This document shows, piece by piece, positions 37,291 through 50,700 of a stretch of 64,000 bases of DNA. Position numbers and translations under genes: made by a program. The first letter of the stretch is position 1; each line of letters starts with the position of its first letter. The notes under the pieces were generated by a model. It worked only from the letters and a program-made list of their open reading frames with translations, was not told where the DNA came from and did not search any database. Origin of the DNA: Arion vulgaris (taxonomy: Eukaryota > Mollusca > Gastropoda > Stylommatophora > Arionidae); NCBI GenBank assembly GCA_020796225.1, contig CM036758.1:31527647-31591646 (forward strand), given 5' to 3'.

Positions 37291-38200
37291 TTAAAGAACA
37301 TAAATACAAATTTATATATATATATACCTATAATAGACTTCTAGCGACAACCGCTTATCATACACAAAGAAACACAATTTGAAATATGCTAATATAGAGC
37401 ATGAATATTTTGACAATATTTACAGTAATGTAAGGATTGGTCATTATTTCAAACAAATGAAAATTTCAAATTGAAACATGAACAAATAAAAAACCATGAG
37501 TTAAACTTACAAAATAAATAAGATATCACAAATTTGAGTAAATAGATTCAACAACTTTCTTCACATACTCATCATCATCATGTGGCGTATCATTACTACA
37601 GTGAAGAAGATGATGGAATCCTGAAGAAAGTACATACATCGTAATGATATGGGCACTGAAAATTCATCGTGCCAGTGAATGCAAGCAAATACGTCTGTCC
37701 ATGCAGGTGATTGTTCAGTACTCTCGCTGACAAAAATCACCCATGGGTCACAGAGTGGTCAATGGGTGGTTGTTCTAGAGCAATCGCAGAACTGGCACTT
37801 TGGACTATAACCACAAGCAGATTGTTCAGTGTGATCAATAAATGATGTTTTAGAACGTCTACCGTACTAGAAATGAGGGGGAACTAGAGTGGTTACCAAT
37901 TGTGTAGGAGTTTCCGCAACACTGCACATCTAGAGTTATTGGAGTCTTCTGGGTCTTCAAGAAAGCCAGGTACTCTTCCCCACTCAAATATAGGAAAGTG
38001 GTGAAAACCCATAATTCCTGGGGGTTCAACAACAACAACAACGATATTGGCTGCTCGAAGATCATACATTTTTACTGTTTTCTCCAGACAGCTTAAGAAA
38101 TGTGTGTGGTTGGTCAAAGAGAAAATACATGCCCTAACACTGTGTTTATCAATGAACCACATATTATGGAAATGGGCCCTTTACTTTTACAGGTCACATG
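37291..38200. other. Spacer, nothing recognised
   Basis: AT-rich with chance frames only. A short CAA run near 38025-38042. Confidence 0.4.
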
Positions 38201-38204
38201 AGGT

Positions 38205-38465
38205 TTCCTGGTAACACAGAACTGTGTGGTCTCTCTGTAGCTTTTGTTGCATCTGGCGCTTAGGGTAGCAGCAAATTCACACCATTCTTTTCTATTCTTG
38301 GCCTTCCTTTGTATTGTGTTCCAGTTATGATTAATTTCTTTCAGTTCTTGCTCTACAGTTCTCCTCCAGGTTGTTTTGGGTCTTCCATGTTTTCGTTCAC
38401 CCTCTGGTGCCCATCTCAGTGCAGTTTTCGTGACAAAGTTAGTCTCCATGAGTATCACATATCTG
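38205..38465 (-). mobile_element. LINE ORF 3' end
   Basis: The minus strand reads TALRWAPEGERKHGRPKTTW, then RRTVEQELKEINHNWNTIQR and KEWCEFAATLSA. It is a well-preserved C-terminal tail of an RTE-like LINE. Confidence 0.8.
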
Positions 38466-38679
38466 ATCTATTTCCAGCATCTCTTTTATTGACTGTATAG
38501 TCACCTTCTGGAGAAAATGCTAAACTGACAAGTATGCAGGAAGGCTAATTCCTTTCCTCAATTGTGGAAAGTCGGGTGCGGAAAATGAGCTTACACGCCT
38601 ATTGTGTGTCCAACTCAAAATCTAATGCCGCCCTACACTTTGTGCTAATCCATCCAACCAATAAGATATCACTATTACT

Positions 38680-39010
38680 ATATTCCTCCTGTACCGTTAT
38701 ACGTTACGTAGGGCCAGCAAGTAATTTCTCCATACTGCTCTGTCATGAATAATAACATATCCTTCTTATTCTCTTAACTCCCCTTGAAGCATAAGGTATT
38801 AATAAATTTCCTTCAACCACATCTGTCTTGAGCAGTCCAGCTTAGTTCACATCAGGTCTTTCCCGCCTCTTTCTCTGTCTACAGTTCGTCTCCATGTCTC
38901 TCTAGCTCGCCCCTACCTCTCCTTCCAATAAATAACATATTATTGTATTCCTCTCGTATTGTTATATCGTCAGCAAGTAATTTCTCCATACTGCTCTATC
39001 CTGGACAACA
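38680..39010 (-). mobile_element. Two LINE 3' stubs
   Basis: 'tgtaccgttatacgttacgtagggcc' (38690) and 'ctcgtattgttatatcgtcagc' (38950) both match the 3' end of the element at 17355-17880, repeated about 260 bp apart. Confidence 0.5.
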
Positions 39011-40205
39011 ACATATACATTAATTAAAATATATTTAATAATATCCGGTTAAAGGATTATATCACAAATGACATTATTAATTACAGTAAAACATTTCTTA
39101 TTTGTAAGCAACATTTTCACCAAATAAAAAAACATGCATTACAGGTAATAATTTATAAATATTGACATAAATTAGGAATACGAATGAAATAAATTAAAAT
39201 GGAAGATTTCAGCGTGTGAAAACAACATATGGTATCTCTGGTCTCTGTTAGTTGAAATGTCCTGTCGGGGAAATGATCTGTTTCAGGGAATTTTTAGGGC
39301 AGGAATACTTGAAAAAGTAACTAATTAACAATAAGTATTTTTGTAACCAATCAGCAGTCAATATTTTTTAAAGCCCAAAAAAATTAAATACAGTTAGAAC
39401 AATTGAAAGAGTATTTCTGAACAGTGGAGTTTCAGGGTTGTGAGTCCCAGTTGTTGACCAGATTAAGTGCATGGGGTCAACACATGGCATCAAATCATGT
39501 TTTTTGCATTGCTTCAATTGTCACATGTTTGACTATGTTTAAATGTATGATTTGGCTTGTCCAAATATATGTATTTTCACGTCGTTTTTTTCCTAAAAGT
39601 GTGGGAGAAATGATGTCGATTTGAAAAGTGTAACAATAGCCAAGGGGAGTAAAGTTGATTGTTTTGTCATGTACATCGCAATCTGGTCACCACATATTTT
39701 GCTGTGAGTCAACATCCTGCAAGTGGATGCCAGTTTCAAAATCAGAAGCTGGTATATAAACACAACAGTTTGAAATCAGAAATTGGCATAACCACACCGT
39801 TTTGAAATGGATAAAAACAGTCACTATGTTGATACACATGTGTTTTACTATGTTGAGCTGTACGCTCAGAGGAAGGCATTTTCTTTAAATCAAATTGTTG
39901 AGATTCAGCACGGGCTAACAAGTTGAATTGTGCTGTCTTGACCTGCACTACTAGTACTGCATCCACTGTCTGACAAAACTTCTGAGATTAGAGTTATCTC
40001 ACTTCGTCTAGGGGGTGCTGCTCGACTGACCCGGTAGAGGGGGTTTGAAAATGAAATATCTTTTTCCCAGTGACAATTGTCTGTTGAAAGAAAAGAAATC
40101 ATAAAACTGATTAGAACTGTTTGTCAATACGGAACAAATAAATAATTTATTAGCAATAATTCTTTTGTATGTTAATTCAGGTCATTTGATCTTGTCTACG
40201 AATTG
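39011..40205. other. AT-rich spacer, nothing recognised
   Basis: No supported gene. A two-copy 'gtttgaaatcagaa' motif near 39735-39780 is the only local repetition. Confidence 0.4.
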
Positions 40206-40209
40206 TCAA

Positions 40210-40970
40210 AGCAACATCAGCTTTTTAAAGTTTAAATAAAATATGGAACTCCAAGCTATTTAGTTTTAAAACTAAATTACTAATGTTGTATCAATTCTAA
40301 CAAAACGCCCGAGTGGTTACTGGGGCCCAAATTTGGGGTGTAAAGAATAGAACCTCTGTTACCTGCCATGCATGTCGTAAGAGGCGACTGAGGAGGTTTG
40401 GCTGAAATCGGATGCACATGTCCTAAACAAGTAGAAGTCTATGAGTTTAGGGGCCTACCAAACTAATGTGCAACGTATACACGTTCTTGGTAATGATCAA
40501 ACATATCACAAAGAGTGATTAAAATTGGTCGTAAAGAATGTAGCAAGGAAGAAGAAGAAGAAGAGAATTCTAATAAATTCGAGCGAGAGTTTGAAAATTA
40601 CTACAAGATATAGAATGCATTTAAAAATAGATGTCTGCGAAAAAGTAATGAACAAAAAATTGGATGAATTCAGGAGAAGTGATGAAATAAGAGAAATGTC
40701 TGGTCAACCACTAGTAACATCTGTTCTAAGAAGAAGAAGATGGAGATATGTTGGGCATACTTTCAGCCGAAAATATCAAAGAATCACAAAGCAGGTGTTG
40801 AAGTTGGAGACAAAGGGTTCAAGAAAGAAAGGATGCCCTAGGAAAACAATGAAACAAAGTATACTGAGAGAGGTGAGAAATATCATCCTCAATTCAATAG
40901 AAGAGACTTAATTCAGGATAGAGTGGTATGGAAAAAAAGTTGCAGGCTCTATGTAATAAATCAAAGAATC
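40210..40970 (+). mobile_element. RTE-like LINE fragment interrupted by a SINE
   Basis: After the SINE the plus strand reads RSDEIREMSGQPLVTSVLRR, then RRWRYVGHTFSRKYQRITK and KGCPRKTMKQSILREVRN. Before the SINE, 40210-40304 matches the reverse of 17760-17870. Confidence 0.8.
40305..40565 (+). mobile_element. SINE family 1, full length with TSD
   Basis: Flanked by AATTCTAAYAAA at 40293-40304 and 40566-40577 (one mismatch). It has the head 'cgcccgagtggttac', core GTCGTAAGAGGCGACT, body 'gtatacacgttcttggtaat' and (GAA)n tail. It sits inside a LINE. Confidence 0.9.
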
Positions 40971-41640
40971 ATACCCCTTACACAGCTCAGCGGTTACAAA
41001 GAAAAGTAATGTTTCACAAACAAATTATATCTCCCTACACAGTTGCAGACTGGGTCTAATAACTTTGGTCACCAGGAGACAAGGGAGATCCACACTGGAG
41101 GCTCCGCCCATAACTTCAAAACTATCATTTAAAGAAACATAACTACATCTGTATTTTTTTCTTCAAATTGTTATGATTCTTCACTTTTGGGTCAGTTTCA
41201 GTTTGGAATATCTTCATTGTACTCCGGACATGTCCGTGGGTGTTCCGATGTCCTTGGCAATATCTCAAACATTGTTTTCACTTTAATGCTGATTGATGAG
41301 CCTACTCATATGTTTGTTGTGTTGCTCTTGTCTTGCCACTCGAGCAGAACGTTGCTACCCAAACAATCCTTTGGAATTTCTTTCTCTTTATTTTAGGCCT
41401 CTGCAGCCATCATTCTCAAATTATCAGTTACATCCCGAATCCATCTTCTCTATGGTCTTCTTCTTCTCCTCTTTGCCCGGGTTTCTTCTTCCATAAAGGT
41501 CTTCTCCCACTCTTCGTGTCTCTTTATATGCAACATACAGTAATAATATTGGAACTTTTATCATATTTCATTTTTAACATATTGACAAGGGGCCAACTTC
41601 ACCGGGGGCTCACTTGCCATCGAACAAGCTGGCGAGTCCA
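40971..41640. other. Spacer, nothing recognised
   Basis: Overlapping frames of 60-130 codons at 41187-41734 have no family resemblance. Confidence 0.35.
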
Positions 41641-41644
41641 CCAC

Positions 41645-41885
41645 TGCCCACACACAAAATTTGGGGGTCTCTGTGGCAACTTGCGTCCTGAAGGTCATGG
41701 TTTCAAATCTGGAGGGCGCTGTTCTGTTTACTAACGCATTTTTTTCAGAGACCTGCGAGGATTGTTGCAGGAACTAAGAAGTTCATGCAATACTCTCGGA
41801 AGGTGTGGTGCCATTTTTGCTGAGTGGGACTGAGCCATATGAATTTAAACCCGGCACAATGAAGTCAATCCTTCGACTTTAGACC
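41645..41885 (+). mobile_element. tRNA-derived SINE family C
   Basis: Head 'gtctctgtggcaacttgcgtcc', B box GGTTTCAAATC, then 'gaggattgttgcaggaactaagaa' and the end 'agtcaatccttcgacttta'. Diverged copy of 61283-61530. Confidence 0.65.
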
Positions 41886-42745
41886 TGCCCACACACAAAA
41901 CCAGTTCCCTCCCGCACAAATCCCCAAAGACATTCAATAGTGTATATGCATTATTCAAGCTTACCTGAAAGATTCCATATCATCTTCAAAAGCCATTGGT
42001 GTCGGTTTGCTGCAAAAACACAAGAATCATCAATTATTACAAAATATTTTGCAATAAAATGGAGATTGCATTTAACAGATTCCTGCTTTCATGTCATTAT
42101 ATTTTGTCTATGTTTTGCAGAATAGATTAGAGCGTGTGCTCCCATTCGAGAGACCCAGGTTAAATCCTTGGTAAGAAGTTTTTTTCTCTCAGGGCAATCT
42201 GGCATACACAAATTTCCGAACCTGAACAGTTTTGCGGCAACTGCACTAGCCCTGCGGCCATTACAATCCTCAGGCTCATGTCCCACCCTAAAAAGCTATA
42301 TTTCAGGCAGTAATGACAGCAAAAGACCGGACACTGCAGACTCAGTAGACATTCATTTACATAGACTAGAAATACGCCAAACGGCTCTCCTCTGACAGAG
42401 TGTGAGTGGGTTAACGGACACCAGAGAAGAGAGAACTGAGAATGCCCGCAGCCCTGGACGTACTCACGGCGACGGTCCTGGGCCTGGGTGAACTGAGAAG
42501 CAACATGTGGCCACACCGGGTGGACCTAAAGACTGAGCTTTGGGAAAACCTGAAGCTGACTGCCCAGTTTGTGGTCCACAGTAAATTAAGCACATGACCA
42601 GATTCAGTCACAAAAGTGTCTCGTGTTTACCTTTTCACTTAGTATTTTTTCGGAAAGGGGGAATAGAGTTATACTTTTTGTTTTACTATATTTGGTCAGA
42701 ATTAAAAACTTGGAAAGTTTTCTACAAAACAAAACATAAGTGATT
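41886..42745. other. Spacer with a GC-richer patch, nothing recognised
   Basis: A B-box-like GGTTAAATCC at about 42158 suggests a worn SINE. 42390-42600 is GC-richer with overlapping frames but no domain. Confidence 0.3.
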
Positions 42746-42751
42746 AATTTT

Positions 42752-43000
42752 CACTCTCTCTCTCTCGAACTCTTTCTCTCTCTTCATCTCTTTCTCTTTC
42801 TTCATCTTTCAATATTTCTTTGCATTCTCTCTCTCTCTTCACCACTCACTCTTTTAGCCAAATTTAAACGATTTTCTTTTTTTTTTCTATCTACACATTT
42901 CGCTATCACTCTCGCTATTTGTCAAAGTTTGTGTTTTTGTCTTTCTCTCCGCTTTTCACTCACTCACCCAATCTTTCTCTCTCTCTCTCTCTCTTGTATT
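42752..43000. repeat. (CT)n-rich microsatellite
   Basis: Pyrimidine-rich with several pure CT runs, for example at 42968-42993. Confidence 0.85.
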
Positions 43001-43825
43001 TTACAGAAGTAATAACAAAACAAACGATAATATTTCATCTTATAATTACTCAAATTCTCCCTGTTAACTGAACTCCTGAACTCTCTCCATTTTACCTATC
43101 TTCCTCTTACCTCCCTTCATTTTACCTATCTCCTTCTTTCCCACACACACACACTCTCTCTCTTACATGTCTAGTTTCATAATTTATCTCTCATCTGATG
43201 TCCTCCTACTTACAATGTGTCCGACACTCCTAAGTAGCCTTCCTTCTCATACAGAGATGCACTCTCCTCTCTGTTGCCAGAGTATTTCTCTAATGCCTTC
43301 TTCTTCTCCATCCTATTTCTGAAATAAAAGAACGAAACAATCTGTTTAAAAAATGGTGTCAAGTGGGCGGTGAGGGAACTGTCACGGAGGATAATGAAAG
43401 AGAGGATAACCAAAATACCAGGCTTTGCATAAACTTGATTACTTCTTGAATAGAAGTAACATTTTACGTAGCCTTTTCTGACCTTACTGTGACAACTTCT
43501 GAGTTTGCGCTTGTCTCTCTTGTCTTTACAGACGGTCAATTGGCAAGTTTTTACGTGACAACTTCTGAGTTTGCACTTGTCTCTCGTCTTTTAGCTCATC
43601 AATAAGTTTCTTTTCGCAAAATTCTGTTCTTTTGCTTAATGTTATTTCTCGCATAGCTTATTCATTAACTAGTTTTTTTTCAATTTGTTTGAACCGATAG
43701 AAAAGTTCTTTATTGAGGACTTGCAAATATTCTTGTATCTAAGTAGTGGTCTGATTTAAAATATCATTCCTTCCAAAAGTTTTGCTACCCGTGGAGCATG
43801 GAGTGCCTACAGTTGTCCTCATTTC
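43001..43825. other. Spacer, nothing recognised
   Basis: A two-copy 'tgacaacttctgagtttgc' (43490 and 43557) is present. No gene. Confidence 0.4.
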
Positions 43826-43827
43826 CC

Positions 43828-43980
43828 AGTCTCTGATCGTTTTCTTGATGGCGTCCTAGGATAGTCCAACATTTCCCAGTCTCTGATAGTTTTCTTGATG
43901 GCGTCCTAGGATAGTCCAACATTTCCCAGTCTCTGATCGTTTTCTTGATGGCGTCCTAGGATAGTCCAACATTCTCCAGT
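43828..43980. repeat. 50-bp tandem repeat, about three copies
   Basis: Units of 'cccagtctctgatcgttttc' + 'ttgatggcgtcctaggatag' + 'tccaacattt', nearly perfect. Confidence 0.9.
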
Positions 43981-44554
43981 TCACAAAAATGCTCCGTGTC
44001 CAGGTCTTATTAGAACGCTCCTTTCCGTCTCTGCGTTCTCCACTCAAGTGCTTGTCTAGTGAAACTTGACTGTGTCTTCCACAGAGTGTGTCTTATCCAT
44101 CGCCATTTTCTCCTTCTAACCTGGGACAGAATGGGTGCTTGTTCTGTACTTATTTACAAGTCTGTGTTTGTAACTTTGCTATACCATCTCAGTCTGAGAA
44201 TATGCTGAAGACATCCACTGACAAAGGTCTGAATCTTATTTGTATTTAACTTTGTGACTCGTCACGTTTCTGAGCAAAACAACAGAACAGATTTCCCATT
44301 TGAACTGAATATCATGAGTTTCGTTTTAGTGGTGATGGCAGTAGTTTCGCTTATCCGTCCTTAATAATGATAAATGCTAGTTCTGGTTACCGTAAATTAT
44401 ATCTGCAGCTTGAGATCGCATGACCTTATTTAAAATAGTAATTTTAATTATTAGTATGAGAACTTGTTAAAACATCTTTCATCTTTTCATAGTTATTCAG
44501 CTCTCAAAATGTAAACTATTTTTTTTTTTTTATAGTCGCCACTGTCTACGTCTC
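43981..44554. other. 3' flank of the CUB gene
   Basis: Likely holds its 3' UTR (minus strand). No clear polyadenylation signal could be chosen. Confidence 0.35.
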
Positions 44555-44724
44555 TCACCTGTTATGTCTACAGATGACCACAAGCACGAGGGACAGTACG
44601 GTTGTCATTAGCAACAGGGAGACGAGGACGATCCATAAGATGGTGACATAGGTGCTTGATGATGGTTTATTGTTATTGATTTTCTTCGGGTTTGTTGGCT
44701 GCAAGAATTCTCCTCCATCAATAC
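44555..44724 (-). CDS. CUB gene, last exon (transmembrane helix and stop)
   Basis: Completes a Gly codon and reads IDGGEFLQPTNPKKINNN, then a hydrophobic helix containing LWIVLVSLLLMTTVLSLVLV, and ends CRHNR and a stop at 44555-44557. The acceptor is CCCCAG before 44724. The sequence upstream of that acceptor stays open but is intron. Confidence 0.85.
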
Positions 44725-47700
44725 CTGGGGACAAGATATTGAAAATATGATAGGAGTGGTTGGAGTTGAAATAGCGATGATGGTAGCTTAGATGATGATG
44801 ATAATGGGGCTGTTTGTAGTTGCGATGATGATTGATGGTTGTAGATGATGATGACATTTGTTGCAGTGTAGATAGATTGATAGGGCCATCATCATTGCAC
44901 TTTGGCAAGTAAACATGGTGATGGAGGTGATTGTAGTAGTTTTGATGGTGATGTAGGCGGTTGTAGTAGTTTTTATGGTGATGGAGGTGGTTGTAGTAGT
45001 TTTAATGGTGGTGGGTGAGGTTGTAGTAGTTTTGATGGTGATGGGTGAGGTGAGTAGTTTTGATGGTAATGGTGAGGTTGCAGAGTTTTGATGGTGATGG
45101 ATGTGGTTACAGTAGTTTTGATGGTGATGGAGGTGGTTGCAGTAGCTTGGTGGTGATGGAGGTGGTTACAGTAGTTTTGATGGTGATGGAGGTGGTTACA
45201 GTAGTTTTGATGGTAATGTGTGGTTCAGTAGTTTTGATGGTGATGGAGGTGGTTGCAGTAGCTTGGTGGTGATGGAGGTGGTTGCAGTAGTTTTGATGGT
45301 GATGGAGGTGGTTGCAGTAGCTTGGTGGTGATGGATGTGGTTACAGTAGTTTTGATGGTGATGGAGGTGGTTGCAGTAGCTTGGTGGTGATGGATGTGGT
45401 TGTAATTTTGATGGTGATGGAAGTGGTTGCAGTAGCTTGGTGGTGATGGAGGTGGTTGCAGTAGCTTGGTGGTGATGGAGGTGGTTGCAGTAGCTTGGTG
45501 GTGATGGATAGGGTTGCAGTAGTTGAGATGGTGATGGATGTGGTTGCAGTAGTTTAGATGATGATGGAGGTGGTTGCATTAGTTTAGATGGTGATATATA
45601 TAGTTGCAGTAGTTGAGATGGTAATGGGGTGGTTGCATTAGTTTAGATGGTGATGGAGGTTGCTGTAGTAGTTGAGATGATGGTGCTCACTATCGAATTT
45701 CTTGCTATAACACTGTTTAATGCTTACCAAAATTAATGTCTTCCCTTGTGTAATTGATATTGGAGCCTTCTCGTTCGTATCTGGGTTCTACAAATTTAGC
45801 ACTGAGGGATTCTGGTTTATCGTCCATCTCCCTCTCGTACTTTACTATGAAGATGCTTGGTGCTGTGGTTGTGGTTGGTAGAGGTGTTGTAGGAGGCAGG
45901 ATGAAGTCGTAGCTGGCATGGAAGCCAGTTCGCTGGACGACTCCGTCGGTTTTGAAGGTGACGAAGAGGGTGTTGTTGGTTGAGAGGATGGCGGCGGGGG
46001 ATTCATGTTTACAGAACCTGTGAAAGGAGGAAGGGACGTGTATTATTGACTGCATATTGTCATAGGCATATAGAGGGCCATGTAGACAGATATATAGAGG
46101 TCCATGTAGACATACATATAAATGGCCATGTAGACAGATATATAGAGGATCATGTAGACAGACATATATAGGGCCATGTAGACAGACATATAGAGGACCA
46201 TGTAAACAGATAAATAGAGGGTCATGTAGACAGACATATAGAGGACCATGTAGACAGACATATAGAGGCCCCTGTAGACAGACTATAGAGGACCATGTAG
46301 ACAGACATATAGAGGACCATGTAGACAGGCATATAGAGGCCCATGTAGACAGATATATAGAGGGCATGTAGACAGACATATAGAGGACCATGTAGACAGA
46401 TATATAGAGAGCCATGTAGACAGACATATAGAGGACCATGTAGACAGGCATATAGAGGGCTATGTAGAGAGGAACAAGGTTGGAATAAGGGGGACAAATA
46501 CATTGTGGTGTTTATTTTCTTATCGCAAATATCGTTGCTGATATGAACATGGTGGATGCTGGAGTGGAATCTTACCTGGCTAGTGGAGGTGCTGATGTTG
46601 TAGAACCATCATAAACATCAATGTAATCGTGAAGGTCAGAGCAGGAGACATACGACTGTCCATCTAGGTCAATATTTGTGAATTTCAGGGTAACTCTGCC
46701 ATTCTTAGGTGCCTGTTGAAATAAAGTTGGTTATTTCCCTTGATATATTATTTGAGTTTAATATTGAATTATTCAGAGAAATACAAGTTAAAATTGTTAC
46801 AAGTTCTGGCAAAATAACGGTCACGTTAAACTACACATTGGGTTAGAGAGAATAGTACTGGAAGACATAGTTCCTGGGGTAGAGGCAAGGGAAGACCAAG
46901 ACGAAGGTGGCAGCTGGACATGAAAGAAACCTTGAACATGACGTTTGAAGAGGCTGGAGAACTTGCTAGAGACAGAGTTTTTTCGGGAAGGCTGAGCTGA
47001 GAGCGGCGTTGATGATGATGATCAAAATAAAGTTATTGTTATAGACCATCTTTTTTCCAGAACGTCGGTCTCATGACAACCTGTACGGAAGACTCGATGT
47101 ATATTGTCCAATCATCATCATCCGGTATCGTGTCGACTGGCGTAAGCGATCATGGATCTCCGCAAATCTATGTCCCTAGTGTTTGATATCATCTCAGATG
47201 TTGACGATCTTCCGTGCCATGATGTCATGTCGTTCAAAATTTTCTCTCTCTGTCTTCCTCTGTCTCGTCTCCCTCGATTTTACTGGTTGCCACAATGTGA
47301 TCAGAGCCTAACCTCATCAAATGCTCGAATATACCGGTTGTCACAATGTGTTCTGAATATCACCTCATCAAATGCTCGAATATACCGGTTGTCACAATGT
47401 GTTCTGAATCTCACCTCATCAAATGCTCGAATATACTGGTTGTCACAATGTGTTCTGAATCTCACCTCATCAAATGCTCGAATATACCGGTTGTCATAAT
47501 GTGATCTGAGCCTAACCTCATCAAATGCTCGAAAAAATGTGAAGATGATAAAGATATTTTGAGAATTTTATTTTAAATCTTTCTAATGACTTTCCTCAGA
47601 CAGCGGCTTTCCAGCCTATTCTTCTCAATCTTGAACTGTCAAGGGTTCTTTCACGTACTGAAATTTCACACGGGACCTACGTTTTAACGTCCGTCTCCGA

Positions 47701-50700
47701 GAGGACTAGAAACTTGATCACATCTACCCGAGATCAGGATCTCTGAAATAATATCCCGATGGCTTTACGAAGAAACGAACCGAGAACCTTTGACACAAGA
47801 GGTCTAGAATAAGGTCTAGACACAAGAGGTCTAGATATGACATCAAGCAAGTGTCTATTATTCATTTAAGGATTATCTTCATCGTACATTGAACATGTCA
47901 AATTGTCTGATCTCATCCAAGCATGTATTTCAGTGTGTTTAGATTAACAATTCCCGTTCTGTGCTGGTTGCTGTATCTACTGGATTTTTCTCATGGTTTT
48001 CCTGTCGTCTTGCTGCAACTATCGGTATACATAACTTGCGACCCAACAGAGATAGAGAATATCATTTATCTTCTTCGTTGAAATCTTCAGAGCGTATGTT
48101 TTCTCTTAGAACGTTGATCTTCTTCTTCTTCTTTGCGTTCGTTCTTTACGACCAATTTGAATCACTCTTTGTGATATGTTTGATCTTTGCCAAGAACGTG
48201 TATACGTTGCACATTGGTTTGGTAGGCCCCTAAACGCATAGACTTCTACACGTTTAGGACACATGCATCCGATTTCAACCAAACCTTCTTAGTCGCCTCT
48301 TACGACATGCATGGCAGGTAACAGCGGTTCTATTCTTTACACCCCAAATTTGGGCCCCGGTAACCACTCGGGCGGGAACGTTGATGATATCACTTTTGTC
48401 CAAAGATCTCAATCACAGGCAGTGCATCCACTCTCTCATTTCCCTTCATTCCAGAATGACCTGAGACAAAGATGACGTTGAGTGTCTAGACTGTGGCGTT
48501 TTGTATTAATTGTATGCACTGTCTTCGTACATAACCGGTCTTCATCTTCTGTATCATGTTCATAGAGTCACTGTTTATAAAGCTTATTTAGACTCACCTG
48601 TATAGTCCAAGCACAGCTAAGTCCGGGGGAATACTGCTCAGGCCATTGTGGTGAAGCTATTTCTCCTCTGTCTGACCTTAGAATAGCACGGCAGGGCCAG
48701 TCTGGAAACAAAAAGTTGATTTAATGAAAATTAGAAACGTCAAGAAACTTCGATGGAGTTGGTGTTTTAGTTTAGTGAAATTGATGGAGTTGTGTTTTAG
48801 TTAGTGAAATTGATGGAGTTGTTTTATGTTAGTTAAATTGATAAAGTTGATTTTTAGTGTAGTGAAATTGATTGGAATTGTTGTTTTAGTGTAGTGAAAT
48901 TGATGGATTGCTATTTTAGTGTAGTGAAATTGATGGAGTTGCTATTTTAGTGTAGTGAAATTGATGGAGTTGTTTAATGTGTAGTAGAATTGATAGTTTG
49001 TTTTAGTGTAGAGAATTGAGGAGTTATTGTTTTAGTGTAGTAGAATTGAGGACGTTATTGTTTTAGTGTAGTGAATTGATGGGGTATTGTTTGTTGTATT
49101 ATTTTAAACTTGTTTTTCATGTATTATCTCATAGATAGATCTCATTACATATATATTTATATAGATGGGATCTATATTATATGAGTTTTAATGTAGATGA
49201 GGCATCTATATTCATATTAGGCATCTTTATTCGATGTAATCTATATACAGATGTAGGATCTATATTAGATGTAGTCATCTAATTACAATGTAGGTATTTA
49301 TATTACATGATAGCATCTATATTATATATGTAGGTATTTATATTACGATATAGCATCTATATTACATGTGTAGGTATCTCTATTACAGATGTAGGTATTT
49401 AATTACGTATGTAGGCATCTATATTACATGATATAGGATCTATATTACAGATGTAGGCATCTATATTACAGATGTAGGCATCTATATTACAGGTGTATAC
49501 ATCTATATTACATATATAGGCATCTATATTACATATGTAGGTATTTATATGACAGATGCAGGCATCTATATTACAGATGTAGGCATCTATATTCTAATGT
49601 AGTATCTTATTACAGATGAGGCATCTATATTCTAATGTAGATATCTATATTACAGATGTAGGCATCTATATTCTAAATGTAGATATCTATATTGGAAATG
49701 TAAGTTATGAACGATATACGGAGGACATGGAAGAAACTGCAAGAGATAGCTAAATAACGAGATAGATTTGGCATGAGTTGGTGGAAGAGCATATGCCTAG
49801 ACCGGAGTTTAAAAGTTACAAACGAATAGGGAGTGGTAGACTAACCTCCTTTGTATGCGATCTTGAAGCCGTGTGCATCATTGTGTCCGTTGGTGAGGAA
49901 GTTGAAGGTCAATAGGTTAGACTGAGATATGTAGGTCGTCATTGGAGGACTTGCGCACAACGTCATATTCCCTTGTGATGTCATTTCCGTAATGAGTAGC
50001 CGATCATTAGATGGAAGGCATGGGTTTGCATCTCTCTTGCCCAGGTCGAAGTGAATAAATGTAAGCATAACGACCTGGGAAAAAAAACAACAGAAGTACG
50101 TATTACACACAGCTCCGCAGAAAAAAAATGGGCGAAGAAACTAGAGTACTGTTTTAAATAAGTATAATATGCCTCTTTCTTCCACAGAACGAGTTCGTGC
50201 TTGTGTAATACTTCATGCAAGTGGCGTGCATTTATACGGAGAGGAACCGAGCCATATGGGGTAAAACCAGAGCCAACTATAAACTACTGGGCCTTCGGGC
50301 TCAGGTAAGAATTGTGGAAATCAGACCCCAACTACACCACGTGACCTCGCATTCCAGTATTGGTGTATATAGACGAATTTCTTTTAAAATCAACACAAAA
50401 TGCTAAATCAAAGTCATATTATGCAACAAGTTAAGTTTAATAATAAGGAATATCAATATTATAAATATTTTTCACCAATAAATAACCATAGACTCAAAGA
50501 ATTGAGTAAAATTGCAAAAAAGCGTGCAGTGTTCTATCAAACATCTGTAATTTCCAGATCCCTTTTCTTATCTAGGTCAGGAAACACCCGGCCAGTTGTC
50601 TGGCCTGTGCTAGAGCCTGGCTGTGATAAACCAGTACAAGAAGCCTGAGCAAAACAGTGCAATAAACCTGGCTATGAAACCTTAAATAACCTTGACTGTC

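Noticed and set aside
45717..46503. Large minus-strand frames rich in MSVYMVLY or ICLHGPLY upstream of the CUB2 exon
   Set aside because: They run through the splice acceptor into the 24-bp intronic minisatellite; only 45728-46017 is coding.
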